Of a DNA stretch of 47,308 nt, positions 17,244-27,040 are shown piece after piece (within the stretch, counting starts at the first letter, position 1; each line of letters starts with the position of its first letter). The DNA comes from Armatimonadota bacterium. GTDB lineage: Bacteria; Armatimonadota; Hebobacteria; GCA-020354555; CP070648. The position numbers and the translations under genes are program-made. The stretch covers positions 1 through 47,308 of the forward strand of contig DATLAK010000099.1 of assembly GCA_035527535.1 (NCBI GenBank), written 5' to 3'. The notes below the pieces were generated by a model that searched no databases, was not told where the DNA came from, and saw nothing but the letters and a program-made list of their open reading frames with translations.

Positions 17244-17639
17244 ATGCCAATGTGGGGCAAGCCGCAGCCGAAGGGCCGTCCCGAGCTGGCCCGCATAGGG
17301 GAGGACGCGGCCGCGCGCTATCTCCAGGCGCAGGGCTACGCCATCCTCGAACGCAACTATCGCACCGACCTGGGCGAGGTTGACCTCATCGCGCGCCACG
17401 GCGGCGACCTGGTATTCGTCGAGGTCAAGAGCCGCACGCCGTCGGATTCCTTCGCTCCCGGGGAGTCGGTGACGCGCGCCAAGCGCGGAAAGCTGGTGCG
17501 GCTGGCGCAGGTTTACCTGGCGGCGCGCGCGCGCCGCGACGAGCGCTGCCGCTTCGACGTGGTCGAGGTCGCCCTGGAGGATACAGGCGAGGTGCTGAGC
17601 GTGCGCGTAATTCCGGGGGCGTTCTTGGCCGGCCGGTAG
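17244..17639 (+). CDS. yraN: UPF0102/YraN-family endonuclease-like protein
   Basis: 131-aa protein with the Holliday-junction-resolvase-like nuclease core: GEDAAARYLQAQGY, ILERNYRTDLGEVDLIA and LVFVEVKSR. The last two carry the E-x-D and E-x-K residues of PD-(D/E)XK enzymes. The exact role is unknown. It follows the FGGY kinase closely. It is full length for the family. Confidence 0.92.
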   Translation: MPMWGKPQPKGRPELARIGEDAAARYLQAQGYAILERNYRTDLGEVDLIARHGGDLVFVEVKSRTPSDSFAPGESVTRAKRGKLVRLAQVYLAARARRDERCRFDVVEVALEDTGEVLSVRVIPGAFLAGR

Positions 17640-17661
17640 GCGCGGGGAGGGTGATCGGAGC

Positions 17662-17763
17662 ATGGGCGCCCCCGCCCGTGATATCCTGGCCGAGGCGGCC
17701 AGGCTTCATGGCGCAGGCGTAGCCCCGCGCTGCCGCGCGAATGCCGCCCGGCCCCCTACATGA
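17662..17763 (+). CDS. Possible 33-aa small ORF or gene-start remnant
   Basis: ATG 17662 follows GGAG and GGGGAGGG and gives MGAPARDILAEAARLHGAG, an amphipathic helix, then a Cys/Arg/Pro-rich tail to TGA 17763. It overlaps the last bases of the convergent sulfatase-fold gene. The helix coincides with a 7-bp inverted repeat (17685-17703), so it may be no gene at all. Confidence 0.25.
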   Translation: MGAPARDILAEAARLHGAGVAPRCRANAARPPT

Positions 17764-19027
17764 GCCGCGATTTGCGCGGCCGGTAGCCGTGGCGGCGGAT
17801 CCAGGCGTCGAGCTTGCGCTCCAGGTCGCGGGCGAGCTGGGGCTCCTCGGCGATGATGTTGCGTTGCTCGCCGGGGTCGCGCTGGAGGTCGTAGAGCTCC
17901 CGCCACCCGCCCCGCTTGAACTGCGCCACCTCACCCAGGCGTGCGAACCGCTCGCCGGCATCGCCCAATAGCTTGTCGAACTTCGCGGCCAGCGGCACGG
18001 TGCGGATGAGCTTGTAGCGCGCCGATCGCGCCGAGAAGTGCTCGTACTTGTAGAGCTTCTCATGCAGGGTGTGGGCGAAAACCACCTCCGGTGCCGGGTC
18101 CTTTTTCCCGCGGATGCGCGGCAGCAGGCTGCGGCCGTCCATCTCCGGCGGCAGCGGCAGCGCGCAGATGTCGAGGATGGTAGGCGCGATGTCCTGGGTC
18201 TGGCACAGCCCGGGCACCGCCTTGCCGACCGGGAGCACGCCGGGCAGGGCCATGACCAGGGGGATGCGCGCGATCTCCTCGTAGAGGTTGAGCTTCTTCT
18301 CCAGGAAGCCGTGCTCCTGGAACTCCGTGCCGTGGTCGGAGGTGGCGACGATCAGCGTGCGCTCAGCCTGCCCCAGGCGCCGCAGCTCCTCCAGTATGAG
18401 CCCGAAGTAATGATCCACATAGCTGATCTGGCCCTCGTAGCGGTTCTGGTAGCTGCTGCCCCACTTCGAGCCCCAGGGCTCGTTGGCGGCGAAGGGCTCG
18501 TGCGTGTCATTGGCGTGGAGGTACATGAAGAACGGCCGCGATCCCGCCAGGCGCAGGCATTGGCGCGCCGGCTCCACCACTAGCTCCAGGCCATTGTTGG
18601 TGGGGAAGAGGTCGGTGTAGCTGCGGAAGCCGCGCGCGAAGCCGTAGGCCCACGAGCCGCCGAAGCCGTTCTGATTGGCGAGGCCGAAGGTGAGATAGCC
18701 GTTGTCCCGAAAGACCTCGGCAAGCGGCCGGAAACGCGCTGGCAGATGGCAGTCCAACCGCAGATAGACCAGGCCGTGCTTGATCGGCGCGAGGCCGGTG
18801 AGCAGCGTCATGTGCTGCGGCAGGGTCCAGCCGCAATTGACAACGGCATCCTTGAATCGCACCCCCTGCGCCGCCAGTGCATCCAGGGTCGGCGACACCT
18901 GCTTGGGGTAGCCATAGGCGCCGAGGTAGTCCCGGCGCAGGGTGTCGAAGGAGATGACGATGACGTTGAATGGGCCGCCGGGGGCCTGCGGCCTGCGGGC
19001 GCTGCGCGTTCGCTTGACGGGGGACAT
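17756..19027 (-). CDS. Sulfatase-fold (alkaline phosphatase superfamily) protein
   Basis: 423-aa protein. Metal-binding motifs are present: VISFDTLRRDYLGAYGY at the N-terminus, and ATSDHGTEFQEHG further along. The position that in type I sulfatases carries Cys or Ser for formylglycine (C/S-x-P-S-R) reads T68-L-P-Q-H in GWTLPQHMTLLTG. It therefore cannot be a classical FGly sulfatase unless Cys65 is used. A Thr nucleophile fits phosphoglycerol or phosphoethanolamine transferases, but no N-terminal membrane helices are present. The start ATG 19027 is 17 bases after the malectin gene, in one operon. A phosphodiesterase or phosphatase role is possible. Confidence 0.75.
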   Translation of the reverse strand: MSPVKRTRSARRPQAPGGPFNVIVISFDTLRRDYLGAYGYPKQVSPTLDALAAQGVRFKDAVVNCGWTLPQHMTLLTGLAPIKHGLVYLRLDCHLPARFRPLAEVFRDNGYLTFGLANQNGFGGSWAYGFARGFRSYTDLFPTNNGLELVVEPARQCLRLAGSRPFFMYLHANDTHEPFAANEPWGSKWGSSYQNRYEGQISYVDHYFGLILEELRRLGQAERTLIVATSDHGTEFQEHGFLEKKLNLYEEIARIPLVMALPGVLPVGKAVPGLCQTQDIAPTILDICALPLPPEMDGRSLLPRIRGKKDPAPEVVFAHTLHEKLYKYEHFSARSARYKLIRTVPLAAKFDKLLGDAGERFARLGEVAQFKRGGWRELYDLQRDPGEQRNIIAEEPQLARDLERKLDAWIRRHGYRPRKSRLM

Positions 19028-19044
19028 GGGCGTGGCAGTCCTTT

Positions 19045-19560
19045 CTATTTCCCTGCGCGCGTGATCTCGATGGCGCAGACGTTGGCGCCGGCGTGCATGG
19101 GCAGGGAGACGCCGACGAACCGTACTTCCAACCGGCCGCTGGTCACCTTCGCGGCGAAGGTCTTCTCCCGGGCCGTGTCGTGGCCGACCTCGGCGAAGAC
19201 GCCGAAGTTCTCCAATACGCGCTTGCCCTGGATGAAGACCTCCTGCCGCTCGGCGGCGTTCGATTCCCAGTAGATCTCCGCGAACAGCAGCCGCACCTGG
19301 TAAGTCCCGTTGGGGAGATCAAAGCGATAGCGAATCTCTTCGCCAACACGGAGGGACTGGAACAGCGGAGCATCGTCGGCGTCCGCGATGGCATCCGTCG
19401 TGGTCAGAACGTAGGTATCGGGCATATCCAGGCAGCCCCACGAACCAGCGTGGTAGGCCTGGTCCGGCGCCCACAGGTTGCCCTCGCGGTCGCGGAACTG
19501 CTGGCCGCCGACGTTGACGCGGACCGCAGCCTTCGCCTTGGTGGCTGCGCGTTGCCTCAT
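19045..19560 (-). CDS. Malectin-domain carbohydrate-binding protein
   Basis: 171-aa protein that is almost wholly one malectin-like domain. It opens VRVNVGGQQFRDREGNLW, then DQAYHAGSWG, followed by the beta-sandwich core YQVRLLFAEIYWE, ENFGVFAEVG and a closing NVCAIEITR. Malectin domains bind di-glucose-type sugars, and in bacteria they are usually attached to hydrolases. Here the domain stands alone and has no signal peptide, only a basic MRQRAATKAKAAV leader. It lies upstream of the sulfatase-fold gene on the same strand, so it may target that enzyme to a glycan. Confidence 0.82.
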   Translation of the reverse strand: MRQRAATKAKAAVRVNVGGQQFRDREGNLWAPDQAYHAGSWGCLDMPDTYVLTTTDAIADADDAPLFQSLRVGEEIRYRFDLPNGTYQVRLLFAEIYWESNAAERQEVFIQGKRVLENFGVFAEVGHDTAREKTFAAKVTSGRLEVRFVGVSLPMHAGANVCAIEITRAGK

Positions 19561-19737
19561 GACATCCTACACCGTGCTGCGAGACGAGAATCGGGGCGCA
19601 GATACGAAGCGGGGCCCGGATACGCATATCATTGCCGCCTTCGGTGCGTAACCCGTCGGCACCTTCCGGCCGCCGGGAATTCGCGCTCGTCGTGAGCACG
19701 GCGTCGGCGGCCGCGCGGAGTGAAGAATCTCGCTGCG

Positions 19738-19791
19738 GTGGCTAGGGCCGACGAGTCGGCCCGCCACGGCGGCCCAACGGGCCTAGCCGCC
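19738..19791 (+). repeat. Two-hairpin structured repeat, copy A
   Basis: Stem-loop I is GTGGC, TAGG, inner palindrome GCCGACGAGTCGGC, CC, GCCAC. Stem-loop II is GGCGG, inner palindrome CCCAACGGG, CCTAG, CCGCC. Both outer stems pair perfectly (5 bp each). Confidence 0.75.
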
Positions 19792-19861
19792 TGATCGAGA
19801 ACTGATGGGTAACCGTCAGGCGCAGTCCGCCTGTGGCCCAGTTCGTCCCCCCCGCTGCGGC

Positions 19862-19890
19862 TTTACGTGAGCGAGGCCACCTGGTACAAT
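19862..19890 (+). promoter_or_regulatory. sigma70-like promoter for subtilase
   Basis: TTTACG (19862-19867), 17-base spacer, TACAAT (19885-19890), 52 bases upstream of the GTG start. GGGAGG lies 11 bases before the start. Confidence 0.65.
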
Positions 19891-19942
19891 AATTGCTGCC
19901 AAGCAAGGCAATGCTGAATCCTGTCGTACCGGGAGGCCCGAA

Positions 19943-21148
19943 GTGAAGGGAACCGTCGTCAGCCCAAGGGTCATCATCGTCTGCTGTCTCGCGGCCCTGG
20001 CGGTCATATTCTTGGCAGTGCCGGCCCCGGCTGCGCCTGCCGGGCAAGGCCCCGAGCGCGCGATCGTGGTCTTCCGTGACTCGTTCGCCGACGCGCCCGC
20101 GCAAGCAGGCCTGCTGCGCGCGTTCGGCGGGGAGCCACTGCAGTCGTTGTGGTTGATCAACGGGGTCGCCGCGGCATTGCCGCCGGGGGTAGCGAAGCAC
20201 CTGCTGGCGCGCGGCGAGGTCGTGCGGATAGACCCCGACGTGGAGGTGCACGCCCTGGCCAAGCCGCCGTGGGCCGGTGGGAACAAGGGCCAGCCGCCGG
20301 CGCAGCCACCGCAGGAGCTGCCGTGGGGCGTCAACCGCATTGACGCGGAATGGGCGTGGGGGGCTGCCACCGGGGCCGGGGTTAACGTCGCCGTCATTGA
20401 CACCGGCATTGACAGCAGCCACCCGGATCTCGCGGCCAACGTCGCCGGCGGCATCAACTTCGTCGCCAAGACGTGGTGGAAACCGGCGGCCCCGAGCAAG
20501 TGGGCCGACGATAACGGCCACGGCACCCACGTTGCCGGCATCATCGCCGCGCTCGACAATGACATCGGCGTGGCCGGCGTGGCGCCGCGGGCGACGTTGT
20601 GGGCGGTCAAGGTGCTGGACAAGAACGGCTCCGGGTACCTGAGCAACGTCATTGCCGGCATCCAGTGGAGCGTGAGCAACCACATTGACGTGGCCAACAT
20701 GAGCCTGGGCACCGACTTCGACGTCCCGTCGCTGCATGATGCGTGCGATGCCGCAGCCGCAGCCGGCGTGCTGCTGGTGGCGGCCGCGGGGAATGACGGC
20801 GCGGCGGTGGACTATCCGGGGGCCTATTCGTCCGTGATCGCGGTCGCCGCCACCGACATCAACGACCTGCGCCCCTGGTGGAGCAGTTTTGGGCCGCAGG
20901 TGTACCTCGCCGCGCCGGGCGTGAGCGTCAAGTCAACCTGGAAGGGCGGCGGCTACGCCTATGCCAGCGGCACGAGCATGGCGGCTCCCCACGTGACGGG
21001 AACGCTGGCCCTCAACCTGTCGGCCAATCTGTCCGCTTCCGCGGACGACTTGTCGCCCGCCGGCTGGGACGTCTACACCGGCTGGGGTCTGGTGGATGCG
21101 GGAGAAGCCGCGACCGGCGCAGTCAACTACGGCGACGACCTGCCATAG
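19943..21148 (+). CDS. Secreted subtilisin-like serine protease (S8)
   Basis: 401-aa exported protease. A Sec signal peptide (basic start, IIVCCLAALAVIFLAV core, cleavage near APA-AP) is followed by an I9-type propeptide (ERAIVVFRDSF to ~residue 105) and a proline-rich linker. The catalytic domain has Asp153 in VIDTGID, His193 in NGHGTHVAG, oxyanion Asn284 in AAAGND and Ser345 in GTSMAAPH. The set is complete, so it should be active. No C-terminal anchoring domain is seen, so it is probably periplasmic or released. GTG 19943 is the start. It precedes the lipid A operon but has its own promoter and a hairpin after its stop. Confidence 0.93.
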   Translation: MKGTVVSPRVIIVCCLAALAVIFLAVPAPAAPAGQGPERAIVVFRDSFADAPAQAGLLRAFGGEPLQSLWLINGVAAALPPGVAKHLLARGEVVRIDPDVEVHALAKPPWAGGNKGQPPAQPPQELPWGVNRIDAEWAWGAATGAGVNVAVIDTGIDSSHPDLAANVAGGINFVAKTWWKPAAPSKWADDNGHGTHVAGIIAALDNDIGVAGVAPRATLWAVKVLDKNGSGYLSNVIAGIQWSVSNHIDVANMSLGTDFDVPSLHDACDAAAAAGVLLVAAAGNDGAAVDYPGAYSSVIAVAATDINDLRPWWSSFGPQVYLAAPGVSVKSTWKGGGYAYASGTSMAAPHVTGTLALNLSANLSASADDLSPAGWDVYTGWGLVDAGEAATGAVNYGDDLP

Positions 21149-21174
21149 GCCCCCGCTGCGGGCACTCCGGGGCC
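21148..21174 (+). terminator. Possible terminator hairpin after subtilase
   Basis: GGCCCC (21148-21153) pairs with GGGGCC (21169-21174) across a 15-base loop, starting at the last base of the stop codon. No T-run follows. Confidence 0.35.
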
Positions 21175-21186
21175 CTGTCCGGTAGG

Positions 21187-21215
21187 TTTACACTTCGGGG
21201 CGAGCGTGCTATAAT
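21187..21215 (+). promoter_or_regulatory. Strong sigma70 promoter of the lpx operon
   Basis: TTTACA (21187-21192), exactly 17 bases, TATAAT (21210-21215). TG one base upstream of the -10 makes an extended -10. This is the best promoter in the window; it lies 61 bases upstream of lpxC. Confidence 0.8.
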
Positions 21216-21276
21216 CCGGCGTCACGGCCGCTCCCAGCCTGAATCAAACCATGGCCGTGGCGGGCGGAGCAAGCAT

Positions 21277-22101
21277 ATGCCGGCTCGAACCACCCTGGCC
21301 CGTGCCGTTGCTGCCAACGGCGTGGGCCTGCATTCTGGAAAGCCCTGCCTGATCGAACTCAGCCCCGCGCGCTGCGGGGAAGGAACGGTATTCGCGCTTG
21401 AGGGCGCGCCCACGGTGACGGCGGTGGCAAGCCACGTGGTGCGATGGGAGCGCTGCGTGGCGTTGGGCAACTCGGCGGGGTCGGTGTACACGGTCGAGCA
21501 CCTGCTGGCGGCGTTGCATGGGATGGGCGTTAACGACGTCCGCATCAAGGTTGCCGGCCCCGAGATCCCGGCCTTGGACGGCAGCGCGCTCGGCTTCGTC
21601 AAGCTCATTGACGAGGCGGGCGTCCGCGCGACCGGGCGCTTGCGCCGCTATCACCTGAAATCAGCGGTCTGGGTGCAAGAGGATGGCAGACTGCTGATCG
21701 CGCTGCCTGCCAACGAGTTTCGGATTAGCTGCGTGGTGGACTATCCGCACCCCCACCTCGGGCGCCAGTTCGCCACCTTCCGTATTGACCCGACCACCTT
21801 CCGCAACGAGATCGCGCCCGCGCGCACCTTCTGCTTCGAGGAGGACATCAAGGAACTGCGCGCCGCCGGCCTGGGCATGGGCGGGTCGGAGAAGAACGCG
21901 ATCGTCATTAGCCCTCGCGGGTACACGTCGCCGCTGGTTTTCCCCAATGAGATCGTGCGCCACAAGGTGCTGGATTTGATCGGCGACCTGAGTCTGGTGG
22001 GAGTGCCCTTCAGCGCGCACATCGTCGCCGTGCGCCCGGGGCATCGGCTGAACGTCAGGTTGGCGCGCGAGTTGGCGGGCGCACTGGGCGTGGAAGCGTA
22101 A
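21277..22101 (+). CDS. lpxC: UDP-3-O-acyl-N-acetylglucosamine deacetylase
   Basis: 274-aa zinc deacetylase, the committed step of lipid A synthesis. Zinc ligands are visible as His75 in YTVEHLLAALHGMG, His229 and Asp233 in VRHKVLDLIGDLSLVG; His256 in RPGH is the general acid. The N-terminal NGVGLHSGKP motif is intact. It is somewhat shorter than the ~300-aa enterobacterial enzyme. The start ATG 21277 follows GGAG. It is the first gene of a ten-gene operon in which most neighbours overlap or nearly touch. lpxC first, followed by fabZ and lpxA, is an order known in several phyla where LpxC and FabZ may even be fused; here they are separate. Confidence 0.95.
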   Translation: MPARTTLARAVAANGVGLHSGKPCLIELSPARCGEGTVFALEGAPTVTAVASHVVRWERCVALGNSAGSVYTVEHLLAALHGMGVNDVRIKVAGPEIPALDGSALGFVKLIDEAGVRATGRLRRYHLKSAVWVQEDGRLLIALPANEFRISCVVDYPHPHLGRQFATFRIDPTTFRNEIAPARTFCFEEDIKELRAAGLGMGGSEKNAIVISPRGYTSPLVFPNEIVRHKVLDLIGDLSLVGVPFSAHIVAVRPGHRLNVRLARELAGALGVEA

Positions 22102-22131
22102 ACCCAAACGAGCGGTTCAGAGGACGCTGCA

Positions 22132-22605
22132 ATGCAACTAGATGTGAACCAAGTCTTGGAGGTGCTGCCGCACCGCTACCCCTTCCTGCTGGTGGATCGC
22201 ATTCTCGAGCTGGAGCCGGGGGTGCGCGCGGTGGGGGTCAAGAACGTGACCATCAACGAGGAGTTCTTCAATGGTCACTTCCCGGGCCGGCCGCTGATGC
22301 CGGGGGTGTTGGTGCTGGAGGCGATGGCGCAAGTGGGGGGGATCCTGCTGATAGCGTCCGGCGACAATCACGGCAAGCTGGCCGTGCTCGGGGGCATTGA
22401 CCGGGTGCGGTTCCGCAAGCCGGTGCTGCCGGGCGACCAGCTCGTGAGCGAGGTCGTGGTGTTGAAGATACACGCGGAGTGGGGCAAGGTGCGAGCGATC
22501 GCGCGCGTTGACGGAGACATCGTGGCCGAGGCCGAGTTCCTCTGCATGCTGCTCAAGGATGAGCAGGAGTCGGCGCCAGCCGCCGCTCCCGGCGTCGGAG
22601 GGTGA
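22132..22605 (+). CDS. fabZ: (3R)-hydroxyacyl-ACP dehydratase
   Basis: 157-aa hot-dog-fold dehydratase of fatty acid synthesis. [12 protein letters not shown] lies at the N-terminus. The catalytic His49 is in [15 protein letters not shown] and Glu63 in VLEAMAQ, as in FabZ rather than FabA. It competes with LpxA/LpxD for hydroxyacyl-ACP, which explains its place beside them. GAGGA precedes the ATG. The last ~15 residues ([10 protein letters not shown]) are a low-complexity extension. The stop lies 3 bases before lpxA. Confidence 0.95.
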   Translation: MQLDVNQVLEVLPHRYPFLLVDRILELEPGVRAVGVKNVTINEEFFNGHFPGRPLMPGVLVLEAMAQVGGILLIASGDNHGKLAVLGGIDRVRFRKPVLPGDQLVSEVVVLKIHAEWGKVRAIARVDGDIVAEAEFLCMLLKDEQESAPAAAPGVGG

Positions 22606-22608
22606 ACG

Positions 22609-23451
22609 GTGAACATCCACCCCACCGCCATTGTCGCCCCGGGCGCCAAGCTCGGCAGCGACGTTACGGTCGGCCCCTACGCGGTCATTGGCCCGGAAGC
22701 CGTGATCGGGGACCGCTGTCACATCGGCCCCCACTGCTTCGTTGACGGCCACACCGTCATCGGCGCCGACACGCAGGTGCTGTTCGCCGCCGCGCTCGGC
22801 TGTCCGCCGCAGGATCGCAAGTATAACGGCGAGCCGTCGTCGCTCGTCATCGGCGCGCGCAACATCATCCACGAGTACGTCACCATCCACCGCGGCAGTG
22901 GCGAGGGCACCACCACCCGCGTCGGCGACAACAACATGATCATGGCCTATTGCCACCTCGGGCACAACTGCCAGGTCGGGTGCGAGGCGACCCTGGTCAA
23001 CAACGCCGTGCTCGGGGGGCACGTGGTGGTGGAGGATCGCGCCTACGTCGGCGGCCTCGTCGGCATTCACCAGTTCACCCGCATAGGCAAGCTCGCCATG
23101 GTCGGCGGCTATTCGCGCGTCACCCAGGATGTGCCCCCGTTCATGATGGTAGAGGGAATTCCGGCGCGGGTTCACGGGCTCAACGTCATTGGCCTGCGGC
23201 GGGCGGGGGTGGACGCCGAGACCCGCAACCTGCTCAAGGCCGCCTACCGGTTGCTATACCGCTCCGGGCTCAACCTGTCGCAGGCGCTGGACCGCATTGC
23301 CGCGGAACTGGAGGATGCCCCCGAGCTCCAGTACCTGGTGGATTTCTTGAGCGCGCTCAAGAACGGCCGCGTCGGGCGCCAGTATGATCGCCCGCCGTCG
23401 GCGCCGCCGGTCGAGGAGGACGTGCTCGAGGATCAAGTAGGGCCCAGTTGA
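22609..23451 (+). CDS. lpxA: UDP-N-acetylglucosamine O-acyltransferase
   Basis: 280-aa left-handed beta-helix acyltransferase, first step of lipid A synthesis. Hexapeptide repeats run from IHPTAIVAPGAKLGSDV to about residue 190, with the family stretch ALGCPPQDRKYNGEPSSL and HEYVTIHRGSG; the catalytic His lies in the AYCHLGHNC region. The C-terminal helical domain (~195-255) is present, followed by a ~25-residue acidic extra tail. GTG 22609 has GGAGGG upstream, overlapping the end of fabZ, so translation is coupled. Confidence 0.95.
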   Translation: MNIHPTAIVAPGAKLGSDVTVGPYAVIGPEAVIGDRCHIGPHCFVDGHTVIGADTQVLFAAALGCPPQDRKYNGEPSSLVIGARNIIHEYVTIHRGSGEGTTTRVGDNNMIMAYCHLGHNCQVGCEATLVNNAVLGGHVVVEDRAYVGGLVGIHQFTRIGKLAMVGGYSRVTQDVPPFMMVEGIPARVHGLNVIGLRRAGVDAETRNLLKAAYRLLYRSGLNLSQALDRIAAELEDAPELQYLVDFLSALKNGRVGRQYDRPPSAPPVEEDVLEDQVGPS

Positions 23452-23473
23452 CCTCCAGCGGGGAGCCGGCGCC

Positions 23474-24655
23474 ATGGAAGCCTTCATAGTCGCCGGCGAG
23501 CCCTCGGGCGACCGCCAGGGAGCGGCGCTGGCGAAGGAGATCTGGCGGCGGGAGCCGCAGGCCGACATCGCTGGCGTCGGCGCCTGGGCGATGGCGCAGG
23601 CGGGCGTGAGCATCGCCTTCGACAGCGCCGGCTGGGCCGCCATCGGCGTCGGCGAGGCGCTGAAGAAGGCCCCTGCGCTGTGGTTCGCGCTGCGTGCGCT
23701 GCGGCGGCGGCTGTTGACGGGGCCGCCCGCGGTGCTGGTGCTGATAGACTTCGGCGCTTTCAACCTGCGGCTGGCGCGCAGCCTGCAGGGAAGCGGCATT
23801 CCCATCCTCTACTACTTCCCCCCACGCTCGTGGTCGCGCGTGCCCGCCACCGGCGGCCTGACCGACTTGGTTGACGCCATCGCCACGCCCTTTCGCTGGT
23901 CGCAGGGGGTGCTGGCCGGAGGCCGGGCGCAGGTGCGGTGGGTGGGTCATCCCCTGGTGGATCAGGTGCAGCCGACCACGGCTCCCGCGCCGGCACGGGA
24001 GCGCTGGGGAGTGGCATCGGGTGAGCGCCTGGTGGCCGTGGTTCCGGGGAGCCGCCGGCAGGAGCTGCGCTACCTGCTGCCGGAGCTGGCATCCGCCGCC
24101 CGGGCGCTGGACGGGCAGCTCCCGGGGCTGCGATTCGCGATCAGCGCCGCCCCGGGCGTATCGCGGGATGAGCTGGAGCAGAGGTTCCGGCGCCTCGGCA
24201 GCGAACCCATTATCGTGGACGGCTTGAACCCCGACCTGCTGCAGCTCGCGCAGGTCGCGCTTGTCACCTCCGGCACGGCGACGCTGGAGCTCGCCATCCT
24301 GGGGGTGCCGATGGTGGTGGTGTATAAGCTATCGCCCGTCCACCGCCTGCAGTACGCGATCCTGTGCCGGCTGCGCGGGCCGCTGCGGTTCGTGGCGATG
24401 CCCAACCTCATCGCCGAGCGCGCCGTCGTGCCGGAGCTGCTGCAGGACCGCGCCCGGGGGGATCTCATCGCCGCCGAGGCGCGCAAGCTGCTGGACCAAC
24501 CCGCGGCGGCGCAGCGGGTGCGGGGCGACCTGCTGGCGGTGGCCGCTGAACTCGGCCCCCCCGGCGCCGCCGGGCGCGCCGCCGAGATGGCGCTCGCGCT
24601 CGCACACAACCGACCGATCAGAGACGACCTTGGGACCGGTGCTGCTGAAGCGTAG
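23474..24655 (+). CDS. lpxB: Lipid-A-disaccharide synthase, divergent
   Basis: 393-aa GT19 enzyme joining UDP-diacylglucosamine and lipid X. Family motifs are IVAGEPSGDRQGA (N-terminus), VLIDFGAFNLRLAR, RWVGHPLVD, VVPGSRRQELRYLLP and SGTATLELAILGVPMVVVYK with PNLIAERAVVPELLQ. The usual YY[VI]SPQVWAW motif is replaced by YYFPPRSWSR, and the following region is altered, so it is either a divergent LpxB or a related acyl-glycan transferase. Its position between lpxA and msbA supports LpxB. The stop overlaps the following methyltransferase gene by 17 bases. Confidence 0.85.
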   Translation: MEAFIVAGEPSGDRQGAALAKEIWRREPQADIAGVGAWAMAQAGVSIAFDSAGWAAIGVGEALKKAPALWFALRALRRRLLTGPPAVLVLIDFGAFNLRLARSLQGSGIPILYYFPPRSWSRVPATGGLTDLVDAIATPFRWSQGVLAGGRAQVRWVGHPLVDQVQPTTAPAPARERWGVASGERLVAVVPGSRRQELRYLLPELASAARALDGQLPGLRFAISAAPGVSRDELEQRFRRLGSEPIIVDGLNPDLLQLAQVALVTSGTATLELAILGVPMVVVYKLSPVHRLQYAILCRLRGPLRFVAMPNLIAERAVVPELLQDRARGDLIAAEARKLLDQPAAAQRVRGDLLAVAAELGPPGAAGRAAEMALALAHNRPIRDDLGTGAAEA

Positions 24656-25207
24656 GCTGTTGCTGACGCGGGTCACGGCGGTGGCCGTCGTCGCCGCCTT
24701 CTGGCTTCCGGGCGCGCGTCCGGCGGTGGGCGGGCTGGCCGCCGGCACGGCGCTTATGGTGGCCGGGCAACTGCTGCGGCTGTGGGCGGCCGGGCACCTG
24801 GTCAAGCGCGAAGTCCTGACCACCACCGGGCCCTTCGCGCACCTGCGCCATCCGCTCTACTGGGGGAGCATGTTGAGCGGGCTGGGGCTGTGTGTTGCCA
24901 CGCGCATCTGGTGGTCGTACCTGGTGGTTGCGGTCGTGTTCACGCTGGTGTACGTTCCGACCCTGCTCGACGAGGAGCGGTCGCTGCAGCGGATCCACGG
25001 CGAGGCCTATCGCCGTTATCTCGAGGCGGTGCCGCGGTTCGGCCTGCGCCTGCGGGGATACCGCGCGCCGCAGAACTCGGCCGGCCCGAGCGGCGGCGGT
25101 TTCCGCTGGCACCTCGCCGTCGGCAACGGCGAGCACCGGACGATGGCGGCGACGGTGCTGCTGCTGGCCCTGCTGTGGGGGCGTCTGGTCGCGGCCGGAG
25201 GCATGCG

Positions 25208-25211
<4 letters not shown>
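24639..25211 (+). CDS. ICMT-family membrane methyltransferase
   Basis: 190-aa integral membrane protein with about four to five hydrophobic segments. The isoprenylcysteine carboxyl methyltransferase/PEMT fold is shown by LRHPLYWGSMLSGLG (SAM-binding RHP motif) and the distal pair DEERSLQRIHGEAYRRYLE and VPRFG. It starts inside lpxB (GTG 24639, or TTG 24630) and ends with GTGA overlap to the ABC exporter, so it is locked into the lipid A operon. Bacterial members methylate varied lipids or are uncharacterised. Modification of lipid A, Kdo or a co-exported lipid is inference from position only. Confidence 0.78.
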
Positions 25212-27025
<1,814 letters not shown>

Positions 27026-27040
27026 CCCGGGCAACTGACG

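Larger units (their letters stand above)
19561..19942. other. Divergent intergenic region with structured repeat
   Basis: It separates the malectin operon (-) from the subtilase (+). It contains one copy of the two-hairpin repeat (19738-19791) and a sigma70-type promoter (19862-19890). No further gene is seen. Confidence 0.6.

Noticed and set aside
19738-19791. tRNA gene, because of the multi-hairpin shape
   Set aside because: It is too short (54 bases), has no T-loop GTTC, no anticodon arm of proper size and no CCA end.
20878-21276. Upstream extension of lpxC into the subtilase gene
   Set aside because: The promoter at 21187-21215 and the ribosome-binding site before 21277 fix the shorter start; the extension is unlike LpxC.
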